From Asterella californica (Eukaryota > Streptophyta > Marchantiopsida > Marchantiales > Aytoniaceae): a DNA stretch of 64,000 nt. Below the pieces are notes generated by a model. It was not told the DNA's origin. It searched no databases and saw only the letters and a program-made list of their open reading frames with translations. A program made the translations under genes and the position numbers. The DNA lies in contig JAYKYS010000008.1 of assembly GCA_036924285.1 (NCBI GenBank), positions 24,165,001 to 24,229,000 on the forward strand, read 5' to 3'. Positions 44,575-55,171 of the stretch are shown one piece after another. Position 1 is the stretch's first letter, and every line of letters starts with the position of its first letter.

Positions 44575-45947
44575 TGTCGCGCCATTTGGCGGCTACATGC
44601 TTGACTTCTACTCCGACGCTTAGGTTTGGTAGTTCTAGAAGTTAGCTCATATTACTTCTAGTCCTTTATGTATATGTTTGACACCTTTGCATACGGTGTT
44701 AACACTATTTTGAGTCCTAGTAGGCTGATAGTATGTTAGTTATCTTGTTCAAGCATTTGTGCGCTTGTGCAAGTGACTTCTTACTTGTCTATGACGTTCA
44801 ATGTACATAACTTAGGGTTTCCATGCTGATAGGGGTTTGAGCTCATGGGTTGTACTTACTTGTCGTCCATGCACGCTTTCTAGCTGATTTAAGTTAATTT
44901 TTGGGGCTACGTGTCGTTTTAGGTAGTTTAAGTTTTACGCTGGCACTCTAGGGGGCTTGACGTGGTAGCCTATGAGTGTAGATAAGTTACCAGGTAGTTT
45001 AAGGCACAAAAGGACAGTCAAGTGGAGCTATGAACTCCCATTGGTCCATTTTTGTCTTTTGTAAAACTCTAAGTTTAGAAACAGAGCTCTAGAGGAGAGT
45101 TCGAGCATTTGGTGAGGTATCTTCAAAATCTGAGAGCACAGGGAGATAGAGCTCGTTGAGCCAAGCACTGTCAGTGAAATTTTCGATCGATTTGAGGCAA
45201 TAAAGACGAAGTTATGCCCAATTGAAGTTCGGATTATGCCAAAACTGCATCACTTTTGTTGATTTTGGGGTTTTCAGTGTCACTTGCAGCAGAATTGAAG
45301 AAATCGCTTCAAAACTTCGTGGTTGCGTTCTCTGCCAACAGGGCTACGATTTTCCAAAAAGTTTCATATCGATTGAGTAACTGAGTAATTCAGGGCGGCC
45401 GTTGAAGCAGAGGGGGTCTGAAAAGCTCTTAATCTAGAGCAGCGACTTTAGAGAAGGAGATCTGGAGTTCTACAAACAATCAGGAGTCCCAATTTCACAG
45501 GAGTGTTCAGCAAGCTGTGAACTGCAAATCCTGTAAGAAACTTCGAAGTTGATCGAGCCAATTTTCTGTTATAGGTCGAAATAGCTATCTGGGTACCAGA
45601 AATTGCCGTAATTTCTCTGTTCAGAAAGTTTCTACCCATATCTCGGTGCTCTAAACTGATCTCAAGCTGAAACTTCATATGTGTATCCAGTAGGACCTCA
45701 TTTGCATGTAGGAGAAGTTCTGAAGTCTATACCTTCATAGTTTTCCTCTCTTTGTGTGTCAAAGTTCACCGCTTAAACCTATTACTACTAGTTAAACCTA
45801 AATTTCGCCTTTTGAGCATATTAGAGGATCCTACACAACTGTGTGAGTGTTTATGGCCCCTGTTGTGATCTGAAAGCCAACCTCTTGAGTAAACAACCAC
45901 AGCTAGAAGCCTGGCGCTTTCCTAGGTAGATGGATCACACTCCGACA
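44575..45947 (+). repeat. 3' LTR of element B
   Basis: 1373 bp, TGTCGCGCC at the left and CTCCGACA at the right, followed by TCGT. It is nearly identical to 37252-38624. Confidence 0.95.
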
Positions 45948-45951
45948 TCGT

Positions 45952-46619
45952 GCTCATGCACTATCACATCAGCAAGTGGACACACTTCTACACCCATCTA
46001 ATCAGCAGTCACCACTTCAACCGTATCCACGAAGCACCACATCAGCACCATAGCATCATATTTCGATCTTATGTCAACATGCACGGACACGTGCTATGTC
46101 ATCATGTATGTCCAATCAGCAAACTGTCATCTCAGAAAAAAATGCCAAGTCTGTGAAAATAGAACACATGTCAAATTTCTGTTGATACGTCAGAGAAGGT
46201 GCCAATTAGCTCTCGACTTGTCACGTCAGCATCACGATACGTCAAAATCTTAAAGTGAAATAGCTCGTAACTCCTTCATCTTTGCTCCCTTTGTGATGAT
46301 AGATAATGTTGGTCCCTTTGCAAAGGTCTACCCTATGCTACGGTCAAAACCATACTTGTAGTAAGTTGAGAAAATAATTTTCCTAAGACTTCAGTTTCAC
46401 ACCCTAGCCGGTCCACGACACGACACGTGCGGGGGACAACTTCATGAACCCCTCTATGAAGCCGTTGATGCGCTTGTAAACACAGCCCATGATGAGAGAC
46501 AGATTGCAGCGAGTCAAAGACACTCAAAAAAATTCCAACGCTGAGAAAAATAACATCTGAGGATTAAGATAAGGCTCAACGGATCATCATGGAGGCTCTA
46601 TCTGTAATGTGCGACATAA
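45952..46619. other. No gene; continuation of the sequence split by element B
   Basis: Joins to the sequence left of 37248 across the TCGT duplication. On the minus strand, TGTCGTGGACCGGCT occurs near 46402-46418 and matches the start region of the family D LTR for about 15 bases only, so this may be the edge of another, related LTR. The open frames here look incidental. Confidence 0.4.
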
Positions 46620-46639
46620 GGGTATTTTTTGGACCCTTA

Positions 46640-46850
46640 TTATATTATAGGTAGAGAAATCCATCTTGAGTCCGCAATTCAAAGACAATGGGTACTCTAA
46701 GGTATCTGACGATCTGGTGTCTTGCTAATAGAACAAAAAGCAGCAGCGCAGCCAACACGGCGGGGCATTCTACTTGCCAATAAGCATTGCTTTAGACTTG
46801 GAGAGATTGACACGAGCACCTGATGCCGACTGTAAGAGCACCAAAATCAT
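46640..46850 (-). pseudogene. LINE reverse transcriptase relic
   Basis: On the minus strand the sequence reads ASGARVNLSKSKAMLIGK, then after a stop WLR and IVRYLRVPIVFEL. This is the block that follows the catalytic FADD in plant LINE (L1-type) reverse transcriptases. Only this fragment is present, with stops. A T/C tract follows at 46886-46925. Confidence 0.65.
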
Positions 46851-46885
46851 CAAAAGAAAAAGAAACGATTCCTCATGGACCTCTA

Positions 46886-46925
46886 GGTTTTCTTTTTTTC
46901 TTTTTTCTTTTTTTTCTTTTTTCTT
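46886..46925. repeat. T/C low-complexity tract
   Basis: A run of T with scattered C, about 40 bp. It could be a microsatellite seeded by a retroposon tail. Confidence 0.7.
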
Positions 46926-46998
46926 AATCACGAACCGGACGGTGTCAGAAAATATTTATTAACCGAGAAGCGTCGGGATCATCCACCCCACTCTCCTC

Positions 46999-47372
46999 GT
47001 GACTAAGCCAAGACGGCTTATCGGTACAGGTGTTATCAAGACTAGTGACCCCCTTCTCGATTTTGAACCTAACATACCTACTGTTCACCCGTCTACTGTT
47101 GTGTTTGTTTTGCTTCTCTTGATTATCGCAATCCTTGTTACTACTCTTCTCGTGCTGATTCTTCGAACGCGCGTCGTTGCAATGTCTGCTGGACACATGG
47201 TTTTCTCTTATCTCTTTTCTCTTATCGCTTTTCGGTCTCTCGATCTTGTGTCTAGTTACATTCTACATTCGTCTCGAGAAATATCTTTTCGTCGTATCCT
47301 GCGTCTGACAGATCTCTTTCATGACATCACCAACTGCGTAGAATTTTCGTCTCTTGTTTCTCTCGATCCCGT
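46999..47372 (+). CDS. Left part of an open frame interrupted by element D
   Basis: From ATG 46999 the frame encodes a strongly hydrophobic segment (STVVFVLLLLIIAILVTTLL, likely membrane-spanning) and runs into element D at 47373. Beyond the element, from the second copy of CCGT at 51122-51125, the same reading frame resumes and continues to a stop at 51313-51315. Without the insertion the frame would be about 187 codons. I recognise no family. The continuity across the insertion is what makes it worth noting; it could still be a chance frame. Confidence 0.35.
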
Positions 47373-48430
47373 TGTTGTGTCGTGGACCGACTCCTATCTG
47401 AAATTCAAACTTCGATGCTTGTCGCTCCAAAGACACTCATGAGAAGACAAGCTAGGCTCCTGCTTACGGGCTTTTGGCATCATTTCGGATCTCCACTTTC
47501 ATCGCATCAGTGGATTGACCTCCTTGTCAGCACTCCATAGGCACTTCGTCTATTTTGTTTGGACGCCTAGTGGAGAAGTTACAGGACTCGAAAGATGGAG
47601 AAAACAAGCTAGACTCCAGCTTATGGGCTTTTGGCACCATTTCGGATCTTCGCTTTCATCGCATCAGTGGATAGAGCTCCTTGTTAGCATTCCATAGGCA
47701 CTTTGTCTACTTCATTTGGACGCCTAGTGGAGAAGTTACAAGACTCGAAAGATGGAGAAAACAAGCTAGGCCCCAGCTTACAGGCTTTTGGCACAACTTC
47801 GGATCTTAACTTTTATCACATAGATGGGTAGAGCTCGTTGTCAGCTTTCCATGGGCATCTTGTCTACTTCATTTGGACACCTACTGGAGAAGTTATGCGA
47901 CTCGAAAGAAAAGAAAATCAAGCTAGGCCTTAGTTTACTTGCTGACTGGGTATTTGCAGCCCCAGGCGTTATATTAAAGACGCAAGGGGCCTGCTTCCTT
48001 ATTATGGAGAGAACTTCGTACGTACAGAGATTGACAAGGGGGCAGCTTAAAGGCTAGCTTGCGCCTGCGTCTGTCAACGGACGGTTCGAGAGATTTAGGA
48101 GTCTAATGCAAACGCGCAAGGCGTCGTTGGGTTCAGATCTGTGCAGGCTACGCACTGGTTCAAACGGTTTGGGAAGAGACGGATGGGGGGTGCGTACTGA
48201 GAGAAATTGAGATGCAGGAAGCAGATTTGGAGCTTCAGTTACTTGTGAAGGAGAGTTGGATCATTCGGGTCGTTCCGTAGTCCAAACTTGCTATCCTTGG
48301 ATCCATCGAGATCAGAACAACGAGTTCTACAGGAAATTGAAGACGATACGAGTTTTCATCGGGCGGTTTGGGAATTCTGAGTGAAATTGACTAGCAAGGA
48401 AGCGCTTACATCAGATTTTTGTTCGCCTGC
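47373..48430 (+). repeat. Left LTR copy of element D, truncated
   Basis: Aligns with 49106-50166. It contains three exact-period 157 bp units. After 48430 the two copies diverge at once. Confidence 0.75.
47448..47918 (+). repeat. Three tandem 157 bp repeats in the left LTR of D
   Basis: Units start CAAGCTAG at 47448, 47605 and 47762, and a partial fourth begins at 47919: a constant 157 bp period. Each unit carries the words TTTTGGCA-C-TTCGGATCT and GTGGAGAAGTTA. The open frames here are produced by the repeats. Confidence 0.9.
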
Positions 48431-49093
48431 TGTTGCTTACAGAGGAGAAGCCATTGCTGAAGGTGATTAGGGTTGGGAGGATGATGCTTGGGGGGGTTCA
48501 AAAAGTTTTCAGTAGAAGGTTGAGAGAATGATACCAGGGAGGTAGTAAAGATTTGCAGGAGAAGAGATCAGGGAGGATGATGGTTAAGGAGGATACCATT
48601 GTACAGCGAGACAATGATGGTTGCGGTTGAGGATTTTGGTTGTAGCAGCGTGGTTTTTTTTCAGAAAACAAAAAAGAAGAGATTGATGCTTATAGGCTTG
48701 AGGTTGAGAGTTACAGTCAAGATATATGGTGATGATTGGGATGTCGGGGATGTCTACTACGACACTTGGGTCACAAACCTCGACGGTGAGGTTCTACAGG
48801 ACGGATGAAAGACAATTCTATGGTATGATGGGTTATTCTTTCTATGTCTTTGCATATTGAAGATGTGTAGATTTAGAGGGGATGATTGGATGGGAGGTTC
48901 GAGGTGAAAGTCAATGAGCATGGATCTAGGGAGGATCATGGCAGGGTAGCAACTTCAAGATGACGATCAGGTTGCAACCTTGAGGATGAGGTTCACTAAA
49001 ATGAGAAGAAGGATGACAACATGAGAACGAGTGTGCGTGCCGGTCCACTCCTTGGTTGGTATCTCTGGTGAATAACGGAGGATGCACAGGTTT
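48431..49093 (+). other. Internal remnant of element D
   Basis: About 0.66 kb between the LTR copies, G/A-rich, with no recognisable gag, pol or primer binding site. Its right end has the CGGAGGATGCACAGGTTTAG box. Confidence 0.5.
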
Positions 49094-49105
49094 AGAGGGG
49101 GTGGA
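49094..49105 (+). promoter_or_regulatory. Polypurine tract of element D
   Basis: AGAGGGGGTGGA directly before the right LTR, identical to that of element B. Confidence 0.75.
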
Positions 49106-51121
49106 TGTTGTGTCGTGGACCGGCTCCTATCTGAAATTCAAACTTCGATGCTTGTCGCTCCAAAGACACTCATGAGAAGACAAGTTAGGCCCCTGCTTAC
49201 GGACTTTTGGCATCATTTCGGATCTCCACTTTCATCGCATCAGTGGATTGAGCTCCTTGTCAGCACTCCATAGACACTTCGTCTATTTCGTTTGGACGCC
49301 TAGTGGAGAAGTTACATGACTCGAAAGATGGAGAAAACAAGCAAGGCCCTAGCTTATGGACTTTTGGCACCATTTCGGATCTTCGCTTTCATCGCATCAG
49401 TGGATAGAGCTCCTTGTCAGCATTCCATAGGCACTTTGTCTACTTCGTTTGGACGCCTAGTGGAGAAGTTACAGGACTCGAAAGATGGAGAAAACAAGCT
49501 AGGTCCCAGCTTACATGCTTTTGGCACAACTTCGGATCTTCACTTTTATCACATAGATGGGTAGAGCTCGTTGTCAGCTTTCTATGGGCATCTTGTCTAC
49601 TTCATTTGGACACCTATTGGAGAAGTTATGCGACTCGAAAGAAGAGAAAATCAAACTACGTCCTGGTTTACTTGCTGACTGGGTATTTGCAGCCCCAGGC
49701 GTTATATTAAAGACGCAAGGGGCCTGCTTCCTTATTATGGAGAGAACTTCGTACGTACAGAGACTGTGACAAGGGGGCAGCTTAAGGGTTAGCTTGCGCC
49801 TGCGACCTGTCAACGGACGGTTCGGGAGATTTAGGAGTCCAATGCAAGCGCGCAAGGCGTCGTTGGGTTCAGATCTGTGCAACTACGCACTGGTTCAAAC
49901 GGTTTGGGAAGAGACGGATGGGGGGTACGTACTGAGAGAAATTGAGATGCAGGAAGCAGATTTAGAGTTTTCAGTTACATATGAAGGAGAGTTGGACCGT
50001 TCGGGCCGTTCCGGAGTTCAAACTTGCTGTCCTTGGATCCATCGGGATCATAACAACGAGTTCTACAGGAAATTGAAGACGATACGAGTTTTCATCGGAC
50101 AGTTTGGGAGTTCTGAGTGAAATTGACTCGTAGGGAAGCGCTTACATCAGATTTTTGTTCGCCTGCGATCTGAGATCGGTTTGTTCTTCGCGATCGGTGA
50201 GCCAAGCTCTTCGTTCTTGGTGCCTAAGCGATCAAGGAGTCTTCATCTACTCATAAGAGAAGACTGTACGTGAATTGGATTGTTGGTTTGGGTGTGATGA
50301 GCAAGTTTGTGCCGCATGGAGCTGATTTACGTCAGTTTTTTGCAACATGCGACCAAATTTCTTGCGTGGTTTTGCAAGGGGAACTCCAAACGATTTGTTT
50401 GGAGTCTTGTTGGGTTCATGGTAGCTAGATCTACCTGTCAGAGAAGACGGATATCAGTTTGGACGATCTGTTTGTGCGATGTGTGCGGTTTTAAGCTGCA
50501 GGGAGGAGTTTTTGAAGGTTCGGTCACTTGCGACCAAAAATCGGTGATATCTCGGCTATCAAGAGTCGGATCTGAAGGTTTCTTGGATTAACAGAGTCAG
50601 CGGAGGAGACCCTATCGACATCTGAAGTCCGTTCGGCGAAAGGAGGAAGTTCACAGATGGGTTTTTTTCAGTTTCTTCGCTACGGGTTTTGCTCTTTTGA
50701 ATTGTTAGAGTTCTGGTTGGCTATATACAGCTTGTGGTAGCTAGCTTTAGCTAAGAACTTGTACATGGATGTGGTTTGGACTTGGGTTTGGATCGCGTGA
50801 TACTGCTGTGGCTCTGCTTGTTAGCAAAGGAAAGTTTCTCTTGCTTTGAGCTACGTTTGGTGTTTTTGGGTCAGGGTTGAGAATCAAGGGTTGTTTTTAA
50901 GGGCTTTGAAGCAGGTTACAGACCGCTCCGGTCTGTTTTTCAGTTCTATGCTCTTAGGAGAAAGAACCGGCAGTGTACATACATTTGGAGTTGGTATATA
51001 TCGTAGCATTCGTTTTCGTGGTTGTTTTTCTCTGTCTTGTCTCTGTTTCAGCACACAACATCTCCACAGCCATGAACCTCGCGTTTTCCTGGACATCCTT
51101 CATGCAAAAACCGATACGATA
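49106..51121 (+). repeat. Right LTR of element D
   Basis: Begins TGTTGTGTCG. It has the same 157 bp repeats (49181, 49338, 49495, partial 49652). Beyond 50166 there is no second copy to confirm it, but the CCGT duplication at 51122-51125 and the resumed open frame fix the outer end. The terminal ACGATA would be an altered ACGACA. Short frames within (50307-50591, 50846-51130) are not recognised. Confidence 0.65.
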
Positions 51122-51123
51122 CC

Positions 51124-51315
51124 GTGGTAGTGATCATCATTTTCTCGATGCTTTCTCCTCTCTCTTCAATTGATCGTGATCCAGATCGTCTCTTTGGCAC
51201 TGCGTTGAAACCGGATTCTGCAATCATCAATCCAGTTGGCATTCGTCTTCTCGACTGGTTGATTCCACTCCTGTCTCGTTTCATTTCTACTTTTGTCATT
51301 CAGCATCGCCGTTGA
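51124..51315 (+). CDS. Right part of the open frame interrupted by element D
   Basis: Continues the frame of 46999-47372 after element D: a hydrophobic start (VVVIIIFSMLSPLSS), then SIDRDPDRLFGTALKPDSAI and a second hydrophobic stretch, stopping at 51313. No family recognised. Confidence 0.35.
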   Translation: MVVIIIFSMLSPLSSIDRDPDRLFGTALKPDSAIINPVGIRLLDWLIPLLSRFISTFVIQHRR

Positions 51316-53271
51316 TTAGCCTCTGGTCATTTTCTTGTTTCAAATTGCGCTTTATTAATCTGTTGGCAAGTGATGGTGATTACTAGATGTTCCTTTGCAG
51401 AGCGTCATTCGCTCTCTGTCCTCGTCCGTTCTCCATCCCGTCGTCTCTCGTCTGGATTTGATCCGATGCCCGGATGCTTGCAAAGTGGTGCTGGAAAAAG
51501 GGCACCTTACATCTATTCCGTAGCGTGATGAGTCGAGATTCAGGTCGTCTTCTCTCTTCGCCGTAAGTGCCTTCACTTTTCTTTCAATGTTGTTGATGGT
51601 GATCAAAATTGGTATGTCTCTGTTCTTCTCTTTGAAAACCTTTTCATTGCGTTCCATCCAAATCTGAGCCAGGAGTTCGAGGGTCCCAATCTGCTTGACA
51701 ACTTGTCTCCCTCTGTAAGCTTCATCGATAGCTTCTAGAAGAGAAACAGAGTAGTTCGCGTTGTGCAGGATCCCTTGAGTCAGCTTGAACCACTGCTGCC
51801 ATTTTCTTTGAGCCATGTAGCACTCCTAGAAGTAATGTTCGAAAGACTCCTCTTCTCTGTTACAGCACGTGCAAACTCCACTTCCCTTTTGCATCTTGGT
51901 CATTCGTTGAGCCGTCGGAAAACCTTGTTGCATTACTTTCCAGAGCCATGTTTTATCTTTCGAAGGGATCTTGGCATCCCATATCTTCTCCCATCTCTTC
52001 CTCCAGATTTTCCATTTTGCAGTTCCACTTGATGTTGAGCTGAGTGTATGCTTCGCTTTCTTTTTCCAGCAGAATTCTCCATTCTCTCATTGTTAGTTCC
52101 CAATCTTCGCTTCATCTTGGTTGTAGTCTCCAACACTATCTTTCAACATCTTGCAGGAGTCTGGGAGTGCTTTCCGCTTGAACTCTTTGGGCTCAGTCCT
52201 GTACTCTCAGTTCTACTGCAGTGTCACTCTCCCTTCTTCCCAAATTTTGGTTAAGGAGGTAAGTAGAGGCTTCTTACGTACTTTAGAAACTCTTCTGACA
52301 TCTTCTGCTGCTTCCGAAGTTTGCCTCCCTTCAGCTTCCTCCAGAAGTGTACCTTGTAGTACAGTGATGTTAGAACCATACACTCTGTGATTCATATATA
52401 GATGAAGACTACCATTTAGTTCACACCAAAGACTTCATAGAGAACTGTAAGTTCTCGCTCTTCTAACCTTAGGAGGTATAGTCAGCAGCCATATTTCTTG
52501 AGCAGTCCAGTCCTTCTTTTCTCTTTGCCATCTTCCTTTGTTAGCATTGTCCACTGTCAATCGTTCCGTCACCAGAATCCAATCTTCCTCTTCTTTCTTG
52601 ATGAACAGTATGTAGTGCTTAGCCTTCAGAGCTTTTTGTTGTATATCGAAGGCTATTAGTCCTACTCCACCATCCTTCCTCGTCTTCTTGAATTTCTCTC
52701 ATGCTATCATCGAAACTTTATTTGTCTTTCTTTATTAATTCTCCAGATGAACCGACGGCATAATCTTTCCATCGCTTCAATCGTGGTCCTTTTAAATGAT
52801 AGGCATGTCAGTATGTGCGTTGGTATCGAGCGTATAACGTGTTTTACCACAACGATTTTTCCAGCCATTGGGAGCATCCTCTACGTCCAGTTTCTCAGTT
52901 TTTTCCTCATCTTCTCTAGCATATATTGTGCCTCCTCCTCTTTTGTCACTTGCCACCCTATTGGGTAACCCAAATATCTAACAATCTCCTTCTTCTTCAC
53001 GATATGACACCTTGTTTGATTCATTCATTCTGGCATCTCTTCCATAACCATTGATATGATAGTAGATTTAGCTACATTCATTTTCGTCTCGGATATCTTT
53101 TCGTACTCTTCAATCACCTTCTGAAGGTTACAAAAGTTGCTCATGGAAGCTTCCAGACTGATCCCCATGTCATCCGCGAAGAGTTGATGTAGCAGCGTCT
53201 TATCCCTCGTCTGCTTCAGAGGGATCCCTTGAAGTTCTCTTCTCTCCTCATACTCATCAATGGTTGAGTGA

Positions 53272-53340
53272 CAACATTGATCTCCCAACTACGTTTCTAT
53301 CACGAGTAGTGATAGAAACGTAGTTGGGAGATCGATGTTG
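53272..53340. repeat. 32 bp near-perfect palindrome inside the LINE
   Basis: Arms 53272-53303 and 53309-53340 match at 31 of 32 positions around a 5 nt loop. The left arm continues into LINE coding sequence; the right arm is an inverted copy of it, leading to an LTR-like fragment. Confidence 0.9.
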
Positions 53341-53363
53341 TCTCCTCAACTCAATCTCCACTC

Positions 53364-53475
53364 TGTCGTGATGTGAATCATTCCACATAGTGAATAATTC
53401 ATCTCTCCGTCAAGAGTTAGTCTCTCTGAGTGAAGTTAAGACGTCAGAGAAGTCGATTCTGGAGATTGTGAGTGT
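53364..53475 (+). repeat. LTR-start fragment (families A/C) within the LINE
   Basis: Begins TGTCGTGATGTGAATCATT and follows the first ~110 bp of the family A LTR (CTCTCTGAGTGAAGTTA and so on), then ends. It is bounded by inverted short arms (CTCAATCTCCA left, TGGAGATTGTGAG right). It has no NCGT flank, so it was not placed by ordinary integration. Confidence 0.7.
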
Positions 53476-54850
53476 TGTTTCGAAGTTATCCCTTCCATCA
53501 GCCCTTTCGTTAGTTGAATGAAGCCTTCACTGATGTTCATGCATCTCATGGTTTCTCATAAGGACGTATGATTGACTCTATCGTAAGTCTTTTCAAACTC
53601 TAATTTAACAAACATTGATTGGAGCTTGCTTCGTTCCGTCCATTCCTTCCCTAAAGTGAAGACTAGCAGATTATCAGCTATATGTCTGTCTTTTATGAAG
53701 CCTTTCTACCTTTTATCTACAAGTGTAGATAATACTTCTCTGAGGCGGTTGGCAAGAAGTTTGTTGATCACTTTGTAAGGTGTGTAGAGCACCGATAGGG
53801 ACCTCCAATTCTTCAGCGCTTCTAGGTCACCTTCTTTGGGCAACAGTTTAATGACTCCTTGCGTTATTTTCCAGCTCATCTTCTTCTCTACCTAGAATTT
53901 GTAGATTAGCTTCATGAAGTCTTCTTCCATCACTGGTCACAATGCCTTGATTGCTTCACTCGTCATCCCGTCCAGTCCAGGAGTTTTGTCATTTCTCAAA
54001 CTTTCAACCGCCACTCTCACCTCATCATTAGCTGGGTTTCTGGTCAGCAACTCATTTTCTTCTCAACTCGCTTTCTTCTTCACCAGAGCTAACTTCACGC
54101 AGACAGTGAAACTGACATTCCTTGGATTCATTCGTCATGTACAGCACCTTCCTTAGGCTTGCCAGCATCTCTTCCCCTAGGTATTCGTATCCAGTATTAA
54201 TCCATGTCAGTTCCACCCAGACCAGCGCTCTCCTGGTGCACAAATTCGTAAGATTGAAGGAGGGTTCCCAATGGAAGACAAATACTATTCTTGCTCCCAT
54301 GAACAATGAGGAAACAGCAAGGATTGTGTCCTTCTATTCTTTCTCTGCAACTTGAATAAGAAAACAGTTTCGTCCTAGAACACGTAGACACTCCACGAGG
54401 ATCCCATTTGTTGTGTAAGTATGATTTCAACCCATTATCTAACCATATCTTTCGAAGGTGCTATGTCTATCGTATACAGAACAAAGGCGGATTTCTCCAG
54501 CTTGACCATTCTGTTTAACAGCAGTCTCTTGGTCGTAGTGATCCTAATGTCTTCTGCCTTTCCTTTGATGGGTCTTTCTCCTTCAGTTCGCGCAGCGCGA
54601 CCATCAGATTTTCTCTCGTCGACTCCGAAACTGTCTGATCTCATAGAGTTCTGGGTATGTATTCTTTCTCGTTTCTCCATTCCTTCGAAATCTTGTCAAA
54701 TTTCTGTTGATATATTCTTCAGAGCTTGCTATTTCTGCCCAGTTCATTTCATTACATTCTCTTTCTGATTTCTTTTCGGCTCTCTTCCTCATATCTTTCC
54801 CTGCGTTAAGTCTTCGCGTGTCCCCTCCAAGTCTTGCTTTGTCCACCGAA

Positions 54851-55130
54851 TGGTCGGAGCTGGTTTAACACCTAAATTTGCATTCCTTGCAGGTGGTCAT
54901 ATGTTGCTGGGTGGATGCTGTGGTGGACTGAACACTGGTTGTCAGTTCATCTGATCACCCACCAGCATTTATCTGCTTCCGCACTCATTACTTCCACCTC
55001 GTGTGTTCGTACTCTAGGGAGGAGCTTTTTCTGGACCAGTGCCCACTGTTGGACCCATCTTGCGCCCTGCTATCTGGCTACCTAGGATATCTAGCTCGTA
55101 CTTAAGATATCTAGCTTTTCGTACGATCAT
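54851..55130. other. No gene seen between the two LINEs
   Basis: Short spacer with a TATCTAGCT word repeated near 55085 and 55105. No coding sequence recognised. Confidence 0.4.
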
Positions 55131-55171
55131 TCTATGATTTTTCTTCCCCTCTTTATTATCAACATGATCCT

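Larger units (their letters stand above)
37252..45947 (+). mobile_element. Complete, young Ty3/gypsy LTR retrotransposon, family B
   Basis: LTRs of exactly 1373 bp (37252-38624 and 44575-45947) differ at about 11 positions by eye, nine of them transitions. TCGT flanks both sides (37248-37251, 45948-45951). The domain order is gag, zinc knuckle, protease, RT, RNase H, integrase, as in family A, with clear protein similarity throughout. Coding defects are few: one TGA in gag, a TGG-to-TGA stop and several one-base indels in pol. Like A it has no chromodomain and needs a -1 shift between protease and pol. A recently active lineage is likely. Confidence 0.95.
47373..51121 (+). mobile_element. Reduced LTR element, family D
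   Basis: Two direct copies of about 1.06 kb (47373-48430 and 49106-50166) begin TGTTGTGTCGTGGACC. The right copy is preceded by a purine tract in the same sequence box as families A, B and C, and CCGT flanks the whole (47369-47372, 51122-51125). Only about 0.67 kb lies between the copies, with no gag or pol. The right LTR seems to continue to 51121 (about 2.0 kb, ending ACGATA), so the left LTR probably lost its 3' part together with most of the internal region. It is a non-autonomous or deleted relative of the gypsy families here. Confidence 0.7.
51355..54850 (-). pseudogene. LINE (L1-type) retrotransposon, truncated and broken
   Basis: Read leftward from about 54850: an ORF1-like region with a DUF4283-type segment (54430-54050; LFMGARIVFVFHWEPSF, RALVWVELTWIN), then directly a reverse transcriptase (54050-52900; DKTPGLDGMT, WKITQGVIKLLPKEG, VKLEFEKTYDRVN and catalytic FADD at 53180-53169), then a zinc-binding zf-RVT type C-terminus (52060-51780; WDAKIPSKDKTWLWK, CTCC, EHYF) ending at 51355. 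The endonuclease that normally lies between ORF1 and RT is missing. Stops and frame changes are many. At 53272-53475 the RT is disrupted by a palindrome and an LTR-like fragment. Confidence 0.85.

Noticed and set aside
46402..46418. Third family D LTR (minus) left of element D
   Set aside because: Only about 15 bases match the D LTR start; sequence beyond does not.
46945..47196. Minus-strand frame antisense to 46999-47372
   Set aside because: Low-complexity charged sequence opposite a better-supported plus frame.
47448..47918. CRISPR-like array
   Set aside because: The units are 157 bp tandem repeats without unique spacers, lie in an LTR, and the genome is a plant's.
53364..53475. Solo LTR inserted in the LINE
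   Set aside because: Only about 110 bp of LTR start is present and there is no 4 bp duplication, so it is a fragment, not a solo LTR.
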